Shown in pieces: positions 31,373 to 39,873 of a stretch of 59,540 bases of DNA. The stretch's first letter is position 1; each line of letters begins with the position of its first letter. Source of the stretch: Planctomycetota bacterium (GTDB taxonomy: Bacteria; Planctomycetota; E44-bin39); contig SOJX01000098.1 of the NCBI GenBank assembly GCA_004376375.1, forward strand, positions 1 to 59,540, in the 5' to 3' direction. The notes below the pieces were generated by a model. It was not told the DNA's origin, searched no databases, and saw only the letters and a list, made by a program, of their open reading frames with translations. The translations under genes were made by a program, and so were the position numbers.

Positions 31373-32815
31373 ATGGCATATCGAAAACAGGAAAACCCGC
31401 GAACCGCAGCATGCAAGGCGCCTTCCCGGGCCGGATTTACGCTCGCTGAGCTTCTGGTTGTCGTTTCCGTCCTGATCGTCCTCTTCGGCCTCGGCGTCGG
31501 TGCTTTTCTAAAGCTCAAGGGCCCCTACGCGTTCAAGGCCCAGGTCGCGCTCGTGCGCACGACAATTCGAAAGGCCAGGAACTACGCCCTTACCCAGGGA
31601 ACCGGCGCAAAGGTCGTCGTCGATCCGTACGCCAACGAAGTACGCGCCTGCGGAGTGCTCACATCCGGGCACTGGTCGTTCGACAACGATTCCGACGATG
31701 CGCTCGTAACGCAGGGCGCATACGGCCACGACGGCATACTGAGCGGTACTTCACTGGTTGAAGGCCGCTTCGGGGGCGCATACGACTTCCCCTCCGGCAG
31801 CGGCGCCTACATAGAATGCGGAGACCAGGGCTCGGGGATATGGGACGACGTCACCGGTATCCAGTTCATATGCTGGATAAAACCGGTGGACTTCAAAACC
31901 TTGATCCCGGTCGACGACGACGGGAACAGAGGTTCGGACCCGGGCCTGTTGCCGGACTCCGATTTACCGGTTCACGTCATTCTGGAAAAAGGCTCCGTCT
32001 ACAGCCTCGCGCTAGTCGAGGATTACTCAATTGAAATTATCGTCGGCGACGTTGCCGTGAGCGGGCGAATCAGGTCGCGGCCGGGAGTCGTCTTTCCGAA
32101 CCGCTGGAACAAGATCGAGGTAACCTTCGACGGACGGGTCGAGAACCCCTTGTATCGAATCCAGATTTCCACAAACGGCATAGAATGCTTCGAGCTTTAT
32201 ACTTTTCATCCGAGCACCGACGAAAAAGTTATTTTCCGCACACAGGAAGGCTCTACCTTTATTGAGGACGACGAAATTCTGGAACAACTGATACCGAAGC
32301 GGGTACCGCGTACCGAGGAGCTGCTGACAATCTCGTGTGATGACACTAACGCCGCTTTCGTAGGCGCGATTGACGAAGTATCCATCGGAGTGGTGGTCAG
32401 CGACACTATCGCCACGCTCCGCGAGGCGCGGCTTATGGGTTACAGGCAGGAGATATATTTCGACAAGCGGGGCCGGCTCGACGCGGCGTATCACAGCGGT
32501 CCGGTTATAATCGAAATCACCAACGACCCCCATTACCGGCCCGACCCGCCTCCGGAAGAAGATGACGGCTTCGATCCCGAAGAACCGGAAGATGACGGTA
32601 TGGGCGTTGGGCCGACAATTCCGCGCCGGACGGCGGTACCGGCTGTAAACCCCGGCGGCGCAGGCATTGGGGTAACAGGCCCGAGAACCGTCCCGAAAAT
32701 CCCCAAGAAAAGGAAAACAAAAGGGGCGATAATCAAGCGTATTGTGGTCGAGCTGTCCGGAAATACTACGAGCCGAGCCGTCGAGTATCCCGCTCACCCC
32801 GAGGATGAGGACTAG
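31373..32815 (+). CDS. GspH-like prepilin with a LamG-type domain
   Basis: 480 residues, far longer than typical GspH (about 150-200). The leader is about 21 residues and ends at the site G|FTLAELLVV. A hydrophobic helix follows, and TTIRKARNYALTQGTGAKVV matches the GspH region after the helix. An inserted LamG-like jelly roll (about 95-320; HWSFDNDSDD, WIKPVDF, RWNKIEVTFDG, FVGAIDEVSIG) splits the pilin domain. The end is acidic and Pro-rich. The TAG stop is followed in frame by 17 more acidic-type codons before another TAG (32867-32869). Confidence 0.82.
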   Translation: MAYRKQENPRTAACKAPSRAGFTLAELLVVVSVLIVLFGLGVGAFLKLKGPYAFKAQVALVRTTIRKARNYALTQGTGAKVVVDPYANEVRACGVLTSGHWSFDNDSDDALVTQGAYGHDGILSGTSLVEGRFGGAYDFPSGSGAYIECGDQGSGIWDDVTGIQFICWIKPVDFKTLIPVDDDGNRGSDPGLLPDSDLPVHVILEKGSVYSLALVEDYSIEIIVGDVAVSGRIRSRPGVVFPNRWNKIEVTFDGRVENPLYRIQISTNGIECFELYTFHPSTDEKVIFRTQEGSTFIEDDEILEQLIPKRVPRTEELLTISCDDTNAAFVGAIDEVSIGVVVSDTIATLREARLMGYRQEIYFDKRGRLDAAYHSGPVIIEITNDPHYRPDPPPEEDDGFDPEEPEDDGMGVGPTIPRRTAVPAVNPGGAGIGVTGPRTVPKIPKKRKTKGAIIKRIVVELSGNTTSRAVEYPAHPEDED

Positions 32816-32986
32816 GATACGACGGAGGACGAAGATTCCGAATTCCCTCTGGAGAACGACGAAAGGTAGTTTTTTACCTCAATTTTCGCAAAGGGAGGCG
32901 TATAGAATATTATAGATTTATCCTGCAACATTGAACCATCTAAAAGCGACTGATAGAGAAAGGCGCCAAAACCAGGAGGGAATACT

Positions 32987-35900
32987 GTGTCCAACCGGAT
33001 AAAAGACAGGCGCGGCATCGCGCTCCTCATGACCATTCTGGTCATATCCGCCCTTGCCGCGATTGCAACCCCGTTCGTGCTCTCCATGCGCATCGAGCAC
33101 GAGCAGGCGAAAAGCTACGTCGACCTGAAAAGGGCCCGCGATGCCGCCCGCGCGGCCATCCAGGATTGCATCAATGTTATGTATTCGACATATCCTGCGC
33201 GGGAGTATCTGAATAACCAGAACCCGGCTGACCCTCCGGAGGACCCCGACGAAAACAGCGCCGGTTACTGCCTTCCCCCTCTGGTTTGCGAAAACACGCC
33301 TGATTACGACGGGCTTGAAGAAATCCTGCCGAGAGCGGAATACCTTACCGATGTCATCCATTTCGTGACAAAGCGCCGCCCGAACGTGATGATATCCACA
33401 AAGATAGTGGACGAGAACTCCAAAATAAACATCAACACCGCGACGCCGACTCTCCTCTCCAATCTGCTCGGGGTTTCGCAGGCCGCCGAGGACCTCGAAT
33501 ACAACGCGTCCGAGATCCCCCTGCTGGACTCGTCGCCGTTCTTCTCGGACGGCTACCCCGATACTTACGACGGCATTGTCCGCATAGGCGGCGAATTCAT
33601 CGCATACCGCCATATCGACCGCGAAAACCACATCCTTCTGGGCTGCGATCACGGCGTCTTCGAATTCAACCCGCAGCGCCACCCCGAAGGCGCGCTTGTG
33701 CAGGATGCCCGCGGCTACAAGATATGGGAGCACAGCGTCTGCGCCGACCTCGGCCGCCTGACGATGTTTGAAACCCCGGCCGCCGTCCGCGAGATCGCAA
33801 ACTGGACGAAGTTCGGCGGCGCATTTCTGCTGGACGCGCTCCTGTTCCGTAAAATTTATACTGATCAGCTTCGCAAGTACGGCATAGACGACGAACAATT
33901 ACGAGGAATCGGAATCGACCCCGACACCGCCATGAAACCGAAGTGGGAGCCTACCCCGGAGGAGCGGCGCCAGATTGCCGAGACCGACCGCAAGCTTAAA
34001 GACCTGGGCCTTGACCCGGACCTGCTGAGAGGGTTTGCCTCCGAGCGCCGCCTCGGCAGGTGGGCGGACCGCATTTCACGTATGAAAAACCAAAAAAGAC
34101 AGAAACAGTGGTTGGACGGGATAAAGAAAAGACAGGAACAACTGCGCGAGCAAATAAAAGAAAGAGAGGAAAGAGCCAAGAAATTCTTCCCCAGCGCCTT
34201 CAAGGCCCTGAAAGACCTTCTGGTCGAGCGCTCGAAAACCCAGCTCGAAACGCTGCGCGCCATCGAGTACGAAAAAATCAGGCCGTTCATCACGACCTCG
34301 AGCGTCGGCGTTACGAAATGGCTGAGGCCTGCGCGGCTGACCTCCAAAATCCCGCAGGAAGGGGCTCAAAACCAGGACGTACTGCGCAGGTTTTACGTTT
34401 CCGACCGGACGTACATCAACAGGGGTACGCTGCTAAAAATAGTCCAGGGCGGCGTCGTAGAGTACGCGGTCGTGGAAAAGGTGACCAGAAATAGAATTCA
34501 CGCCACAAAATCATTCCAGAATATTTTTGAACCGGGCGCGCTCGTCTACCCGGCCGCCCGCCAGCCCATAAACGTGAACACTGCCTCGCCGGAAGTCCTG
34601 ATGGCCGTCCTCACCGGCCTGAAATCGAAAATAAAACCGAGCAACCAGGACAATCAAAGCGATCAGTCCGAGTATTACAACTTCATCACACCTGAGGACG
34701 CAGGCATAATCGCCGAAGCGATTTACAACCGCGTTAATGGCGCAGGCGGCTTCGGCGACCAGAACGGCGGCACCCCTCTGACCGGGCACGCCGACCTGCA
34801 CTCATTGCTTTCAGGCCTGGACATCTCGGAGCGCAACAAATTCGCCGTCCTCATCAACGCGATGAATCCGAACTCCGGCCTCCTTGCGTACTCAACGACG
34901 GGTTTCACCTACCGGACGCATGACGCCTACACCATCGAAGGCACCGGAATCGTCTTCTCCCCGACCGGTCCGCCGCGCGCAAGGTGCACCATACGCGAGG
35001 TAATCGACGTCGCCCCGCCCGAGGTGCACGAGTGGGCCGTCGACAGCCAGGCCGATTTCACGCACGGGGTCGTGCTCCGCCAGCGGAGCAGGACCATCAG
35101 GGAATGGCTCTCCTACCCCGGGCGCTCGGCCTTCAAGCTTGACACCCGGCCCAACCAGTTCAGCATCGGTGGAAACTATGATTTCGACGCCATTCTCAAC
35201 TGCTTCCCCGACACGTCGCACGACCCGGATAAAGGCTCCATGCGGCTCGAGACACTCTACGTCAGCGACCCTTCGGACAAGGTTTTCTCCGAACATTTCG
35301 ACGGCAGGATAAACGGCGCGACGCTCCAGACCAGCCTTGCGACGAACAATTTCCCCACCTTTTCGGCCAACCGGGGAGAATTCATCGGCCCGGGCTACTA
35401 CCAGGCATGGGTAAGGCCCAACTCCGCGGGCGGCTACACGTTTTTCGAATACGGTGAGGACGAATACCAGAACAGGATACGGTTCGCTTTTGACGGCATG
35501 AATTTCGTATTTGAAATAGCAGACGCCACCCTTGACCGGAAGCTGATGAGGACCACCGGCCAGCTGGATGTGGGTCGCAGCATACAAGCGGGCGTCTGGT
35601 ACCACGTAGCCGCCTGCTGGCGCGGACCGCGCGTCGGCGAGACCGAAATATATCTCGACGGCAAGGCGATCGGGGAAACAGACACTTCGCTGTTTACGCG
35701 GCTTAAATACGATATAAGCGAGAACGACTTCAACATACAGGTCGATAGCATCCAGGGCCTGCCGAACGGGGGCGTCATCCTCGTCGGCGACGAGATTATC
35801 GAATACACCGTAATCGATGCCAGCGGCGCCCTCATTGCGGCGAAAGAAGCAAAAAGAATCTGGGTACCCTGGTCAGGCGACCCGCCGCTCGACCCGACCA

Positions 35901-37984
35901 AGACCGACCCGAACGACTGGCGCCGCCTCAGCTGGTGCCGCGGTACCTCCGCACGCCCCCACGTTGAGGGGGAAATGGTCACCATTTACGGGTACTCGAA
36001 CACGCTCGATAACGAGGTAATCCCCAAAGGTGACGCCTATATCGCCGACGGACATTTTCTGCAAGTGCCCACCCCGCAGACGGTGGTCGTGACGGGCGAA
36101 ACGGAGATCGACCCGAACACGGGAATAGAACGCGCGGTAGACCTCGCCGCCGACGACCCCATTGTAAAGTGCGGAAATACGAGCCAGTTCCCGCCCGACG
36201 GCGTAATAAAAATAGACGACGAGAAGATTTTCTACCGCTATAAAAGCACGGACAATGCTTCCTTTACCGGCTGTGAGCGCGGCGTACTCGGGACATTCGC
36301 CGTGCCGCACCGCAACGGGTCCCGGATCGACCTCATTTCGCTCAGAGTGACCGACAACCGCGACTACAAAAACGAGTGGTTCATCCAGGTTAACAATGAA
36401 TGGCTCTACGTGGAAAAGTACATTATTCAGGCAATCCCGATTTTTGCAACCCAGTATTTCATTCTCCCCTACGACGGTCATCCCGGTGCAGATCGCCCTA
36501 TAATGTTGCCGGACGGAACAAGCATCAGCCCCCGCCAGTTGATCGACCGCAACCTTTCCCGCGGCCGAAAAGACACAGTTGTGGAAGCCCACGGCCCTAA
36601 TACGCCGGTCATTCCCGTCTTCAAGGTGAAAAACCCTTACTGCGGGCCGTACGACGTGGTCACGGTAGTAGACGAATGGGGCACCGATCCGTCTGAAAAA
36701 ATCCCGATGATAATCAAACATGCCGCGAACGCGGGCCCGGGACAGGACAGATTCGGCGGCAGGATGGCGGCGTTTACGAACTTCGTCCCCCGCAAGATCG
36801 AGATAAAGCCGTTCGGTCGAATTCTGAAGTGGCCTTCGGGCGAAATGCCGCGCATGACATCCGGCGGCCAGATACAGCTCGGCCAGCCGGTAACCTTCGC
36901 CAACTCTTCCGCGCCCGCCGTACCTCAAGCGGACGCGAACGTGGACGAGCTGATAATCGCCAAAGACGATGATAACTTCGGCGCGTTATACGCATTTGTC
37001 CAGCGCGGCTGCCCGGTCGGCGACGCCGACCTCCAGATCTACGTCCGGGCGTTTGCAAACAACCCCTCCATCGGCGGCATCGCGCATATCGAGAAACCGA
37101 AAAACACCGTCCTGCACCTTCGCAATCGAAAAGGACGGGAGTATTACGGTCTTATAAAAATCGGCGACGAGGTTATGGTCGTAACCAGCACCGAGCCCGA
37201 CCCTAACGCCCCCATGGACGGCAACCGTAAAATCATGACCGTCGTCCGCGGGAGTCTGGGCACGGCGGCGGCGGACCATGACGAGCTCGATCCCGTCTGG
37301 TCGCTTCCATGGCCCGCGGTGGGTGTCCTCGCCGGCCCACCGCAGAACGCGAGACTCCAGGGCGATTTTTCGAACAAGGCGCCGACCGAGGGCTACATCC
37401 AGGTCGAGCGCGGCGACCGCAGCGAGGGTTACGGTGAGTTCATTCCCTACAAGTACCGCAGAGGCAATCTCCGCCTGTTCGAGGACGTGAACCAGAACGA
37501 GGTCGGCCGGTGCGCCTTCGGCACACAAGAGCTGATGGAAAACCTCGTTCAGGACACGCCCGTAATATTCAAGCCCGCGCGCTACTGGGACATCTATACC
37601 CCGAGGCGCGAAAGTATTGAAATCGTACACCTGGCCAGGGCCCAGACTATTCGCGGGTCGCATTTCCGCAGACTCTACTGGAAACAGCGGGGACGCCCGG
37701 GTACGAAAACCATTGTTTTGCTTCGGTTCGATGGAAAACCGGCCTGGACGGCCAAGCCCACCAACAAGCCCGGCGGAATATACAAATTCACAAAGCCAAA
37801 AAACCCGCCCGACGGAAACCTTATCGGCATTACCGCCGACACCGTCGAGATGAAGGTGCACATGACATACAGGAAAGGCGCATACAGCACCGACGACTGG
37901 AAGGATACGCCGATTATCAGGGGAATCTATCTCGAATACGAGCGCCCCGTGCAGGTGCTCTCGAGCGAGGAAATAACCAAATAA
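32987..37984 (+). CDS. Giant GspK-like minor pseudopilin with repeated surface modules
   Basis: 1665 residues, about five times the usual GspK length. The GTG start has a perfect AGGAGG. The N-terminus RRG|IALLMTILVISALA fits GspK, which lacks Glu at +5. GspK-type motifs occur twice, ININTATPTLLSNLLG and INVNTASPEVLMAVLTGLKS. Between and after them are a Lys/Arg-rich helical insert (about 330-420), a LamG domain (about 800-920; GGYTFFEYGEDEY, WYHVAACW, EIYLDGKAIGE) and at least three clear, perhaps six, copies of a 45-residue module (IxDExIxY ... RGxxGTxxxxHxxG). It probably caps the pseudopilus and displays these modules. Confidence 0.85.
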   Translation: MSNRIKDRRGIALLMTILVISALAAIATPFVLSMRIEHEQAKSYVDLKRARDAARAAIQDCINVMYSTYPAREYLNNQNPADPPEDPDENSAGYCLPPLVCENTPDYDGLEEILPRAEYLTDVIHFVTKRRPNVMISTKIVDENSKININTATPTLLSNLLGVSQAAEDLEYNASEIPLLDSSPFFSDGYPDTYDGIVRIGGEFIAYRHIDRENHILLGCDHGVFEFNPQRHPEGALVQDARGYKIWEHSVCADLGRLTMFETPAAVREIANWTKFGGAFLLDALLFRKIYTDQLRKYGIDDEQLRGIGIDPDTAMKPKWEPTPEERRQIAETDRKLKDLGLDPDLLRGFASERRLGRWADRISRMKNQKRQKQWLDGIKKRQEQLREQIKEREERAKKFFPSAFKALKDLLVERSKTQLETLRAIEYEKIRPFITTSSVGVTKWLRPARLTSKIPQEGAQNQDVLRRFYVSDRTYINRGTLLKIVQGGVVEYAVVEKVTRNRIHATKSFQNIFEPGALVYPAARQPINVNTASPEVLMAVLTGLKSKIKPSNQDNQSDQSEYYNFITPEDAGIIAEAIYNRVNGAGGFGDQNGGTPLTGHADLHSLLSGLDISERNKFAVLINAMNPNSGLLAYSTTGFTYRTHDAYTIEGTGIVFSPTGPPRARCTIREVIDVAPPEVHEWAVDSQADFTHGVVLRQRSRTIREWLSYPGRSAFKLDTRPNQFSIGGNYDFDAILNCFPDTSHDPDKGSMRLETLYVSDPSDKVFSEHFDGRINGATLQTSLATNNFPTFSANRGEFIGPGYYQAWVRPNSAGGYTFFEYGEDEYQNRIRFAFDGMNFVFEIADATLDRKLMRTTGQLDVGRSIQAGVWYHVAACWRGPRVGETEIYLDGKAIGETDTSLFTRLKYDISENDFNIQVDSIQGLPNGGVILVGDEIIEYTVIDASGALIAAKEAKRIWVPWSGDPPLDPTKTDPNDWRRLSWCRGTSARPHVEGEMVTIYGYSNTLDNEVIPKGDAYIADGHFLQVPTPQTVVVTGETEIDPNTGIERAVDLAADDPIVKCGNTSQFPPDGVIKIDDEKIFYRYKSTDNASFTGCERGVLGTFAVPHRNGSRIDLISLRVTDNRDYKNEWFIQVNNEWLYVEKYIIQAIPIFATQYFILPYDGHPGADRPIMLPDGTSISPRQLIDRNLSRGRKDTVVEAHGPNTPVIPVFKVKNPYCGPYDVVTVVDEWGTDPSEKIPMIIKHAANAGPGQDRFGGRMAAFTNFVPRKIEIKPFGRILKWPSGEMPRMTSGGQIQLGQPVTFANSSAPAVPQADANVDELIIAKDDDNFGALYAFVQRGCPVGDADLQIYVRAFANNPSIGGIAHIEKPKNTVLHLRNRKGREYYGLIKIGDEVMVVTSTEPDPNAPMDGNRKIMTVVRGSLGTAAADHDELDPVWSLPWPAVGVLAGPPQNARLQGDFSNKAPTEGYIQVERGDRSEGYGEFIPYKYRRGNLRLFEDVNQNEVGRCAFGTQELMENLVQDTPVIFKPARYWDIYTPRRESIEIVHLARAQTIRGSHFRRLYWKQRGRPGTKTIVLLRFDGKPAWTAKPTNKPGGIYKFTKPKNPPDGNLIGITADTVEMKVHMTYRKGAYSTDDWKDTPIIRGIYLEYERPVQVLSSEEITK

Positions 37985-38021
37985 AATCCAGGCTGCCGGC
38001 AAGCCTTCAAGGAATAGAATT

Positions 38022-39302
38022 GTGACCAAACCATTTCGATTGCGGATTGCGGATTGCGGATTGCGGATTGAAGAAAAACAACCCGGAAAAAGCTCTCCGG
38101 TATTATCTTTCCCCAATCCGAAATCCGAAATCCGAAATCCGAAATTCCAACGCGGCTTCACGCTGATCGAGATGATGGTCGCGATGACGATCTTTCTTTT
38201 CCTCGGCATCGTCCTCATCACGATGCTCCGCGGCGGCATAAGGGCCTGGCACCGCGGCGAGGAGCAGCGCGAACTCTACGAGATCGCGCAGACGGTGCTC
38301 AACCAGATACGCGAAGACCTGGAAGCGACATACACGGCCCCGCCCGGGGATTCGGCGGTCCTGACAAAATCACTGCTCCTCGCTGATTTTGACTCACTCG
38401 ACCGCCCGAGGCTGAGGCTCGTCCGGACGCTGTCCGATTCGGCGCAGGGCTTCGCGGGAGCATACGCGGGCGATTTCATCCGCGACGACGAAGCGGAATT
38501 CATAGACCTTTATAACGACCAGGAGGAAGCCATTTACGGCGACCTGAAACCGACCGGAGGCCTGTGCGAAGTCGCATACGTCATGGGCAATGGCAGCGAT
38601 TCGAATTCCATTTACCGGGGAATCTGCTCACCGCCTCACGACCCGTCCCGCTCGCTTTTCAACGACGCCAACGTGGACTGGTCCAGCAATTCCTTCGGTT
38701 GCCGCTTCTTCGCAGACCGGGTCCTCTACCTCGGTTTCGAGTTCTGGGCGCAGTACACGAACAGGTGGCCGCGTTTCCCCGAGGATACGCATTACCCGCG
38801 AAACCAGCCGCCTGTGGACATCGACAATCCCGACCCGAGCGGGCCTCTCGTCTTCTGGGACTCCACCCGCGGCATACTCCTGCCGGACGACGGCTACGAC
38901 CCGGAAAAGCCGGAAACCGACGAGTTCGTCATGTACCTCGGCACACCTTACGACCCGACGGACGACGCCTTCCCGACGAAGGTCCGCGTCACCCTCGTCC
39001 TGAGTGAAAAAACGGGCGGCAGGAAGACCGAGCTCACCCGAAGCATTGACAGCCGCTCCGAGCTGATTCGCCTGAGCCATGCCGAGCCGTTCGCCAGGGT
39101 CGAACCGAAGTACATCTTGATCGAGGACGAGTGGATAAGAATCGTCGGCCTCAAGCACGGCCATATCATGGTCGCCCCGGAAGGCCGGGGCGCAAGGAAT
39201 ACGACGCCGGCAAGCCACAGCAAAGGCGCTGTCGTACAGGCGGGCAAGTCGTTCCGGCTTATTGTCAACCTTCCCTCAGGCAGGGAGGACTGGCGTGACT
39301 GA
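38022..39302 (+). CDS. GspJ-like prepilin with a repeat-encoded leader
   Basis: 426 residues from a GTG preceded by AAGGAA. The processing site G|FTLIEMMVAM lies near residue 47, so the leader is long and polar. Nearly all of it is encoded by a 111-bp heptamer element (38037-38147). GspJ-like features follow: a hydrophobic helix and QTVLNQIREDLEATYTA. The domain is enlarged with acidic loops. At the C-terminus a copy of the module seen in the K-like protein occurs (ILIEDEWIRI ... GRGARNTTPASHSKGAVV). No ATG, GTG or TTG between the element and the processing site gives a normal short leader. Confidence 0.85.
   Translation: MTKPFRLRIADCGLRIEEKQPGKSSPVLSFPNPKSEIRNPKFQRGFTLIEMMVAMTIFLFLGIVLITMLRGGIRAWHRGEEQRELYEIAQTVLNQIREDLEATYTAPPGDSAVLTKSLLLADFDSLDRPRLRLVRTLSDSAQGFAGAYAGDFIRDDEAEFIDLYNDQEEAIYGDLKPTGGLCEVAYVMGNGSDSNSIYRGICSPPHDPSRSLFNDANVDWSSNSFGCRFFADRVLYLGFEFWAQYTNRWPRFPEDTHYPRNQPPVDIDNPDPSGPLVFWDSTRGILLPDDGYDPEKPETDEFVMYLGTPYDPTDDAFPTKVRVTLVLSEKTGGRKTELTRSIDSRSELIRLSHAEPFARVEPKYILIEDEWIRIVGLKHGHIMVAPEGRGARNTTPASHSKGAVVQAGKSFRLIVNLPSGREDWRD
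38037..38147 (+). repeat. 111-bp GCGGATT/AATCCGA element inside a prepilin gene (copy 1)
   Basis: One CGATTG and four CGGATTG units (38037-38070), apex AAGAAAAACAA, a 33-nt spacer, then four AATCCGA units (38115-38142). The two tracts are inverted relative to each other. It is read in frame as RLRIADCGLRIEE ... FPNPKSEIRNPK. Confidence 0.85.
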
Positions 39303-39852
39303 ACGATTGCGGATTGCAGATTGCGGATTGCGGATTGAAGAAAAACAATCCGGAAAAGCCTCTCCAGAATCACCTTTCCCCAATCCGAAATCCGAAATCC
39401 GAAATCCGAAATCGAAACGCGGTTTCACGCTTATCGAAATCGTCGTCGCGCTCGGCGTGCTGGCCATCGGCGTTACAAGCGTTTTCGCCCTTCTCGCGAC
39501 CGGCGGCGCAACCCACCGCAAAGCTACTTCGCAGAGCGCCGCCGCCCTCATCTCCGACAGCGTCTTCGCGCACCTGCGCGAGCGTTTCGACATATATACC
39601 GAGCTGGATTATCTGAAAAAGGCGCCCGGGGAGGGAAAACTCTCGGGCTATCCCGGTTTCACATACGAACTCAAGCTTGTGCCACTTGACGCTGAAGAAG
39701 AAGACGGGAATGAATTCCTTGCCGTGTGCACGGTCAGCTGGAAAAAAGCGGGCGTGCCCGTGTCGGTGGCGTTCACCACGGTTGTAATCAGAAGGCTCTC
39801 CGCCGCCTCCCGGGGCACAATGCCGTCACCGCTTGACGAAGAAAATCAATAA
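39295..39852 (+). CDS. GspI/PilV-like prepilin with a repeat-encoded leader
   Basis: 185 residues from the GTG at 39295, which overlaps the upstream stop by 8 nt and follows GGGAGGA. Upstream TTG starts lack a ribosome site. The processing site G|FTLIEIVVALGVLAIG lies near residue 42. The leader is encoded by the second 111-bp heptamer element (39304-39414) in the same frame as in the previous gene. After the helix, FALLATGGATHRKATSQSAA and a short alpha/beta domain fit minor pseudopilin I. Last gene of the operon. Confidence 0.85.
   Translation: MTERLRIADCGLRIEEKQSGKASPESPFPNPKSEIRNPKSKRGFTLIEIVVALGVLAIGVTSVFALLATGGATHRKATSQSAAALISDSVFAHLRERFDIYTELDYLKKAPGEGKLSGYPGFTYELKLVPLDAEEEDGNEFLAVCTVSWKKAGVPVSVAFTTVVIRRLSAASRGTMPSPLDEENQ
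39304..39414 (+). repeat. 111-bp GCGGATT/AATCCGA element inside a prepilin gene (copy 2)
   Basis: Same length and architecture as copy 1: CGATTG, then CGGATTG, CAGATTG, CGGATTG, CGGATTG, apex AAGAAAAACAA, 33-nt spacer, four AATCCGA units. The tracts and apex are nearly identical to copy 1, while the spacer has diverged by several bases. Confidence 0.85.
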
Positions 39853-39873
39853 CCGGCCGATACTCCGTTTGAA

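Noticed and set aside
35873..36928. Minus-strand frame inside the GspK-like gene
   Set aside because: It lies entirely within a plus-strand gene with consistent repeats and motifs, and has no start signal.
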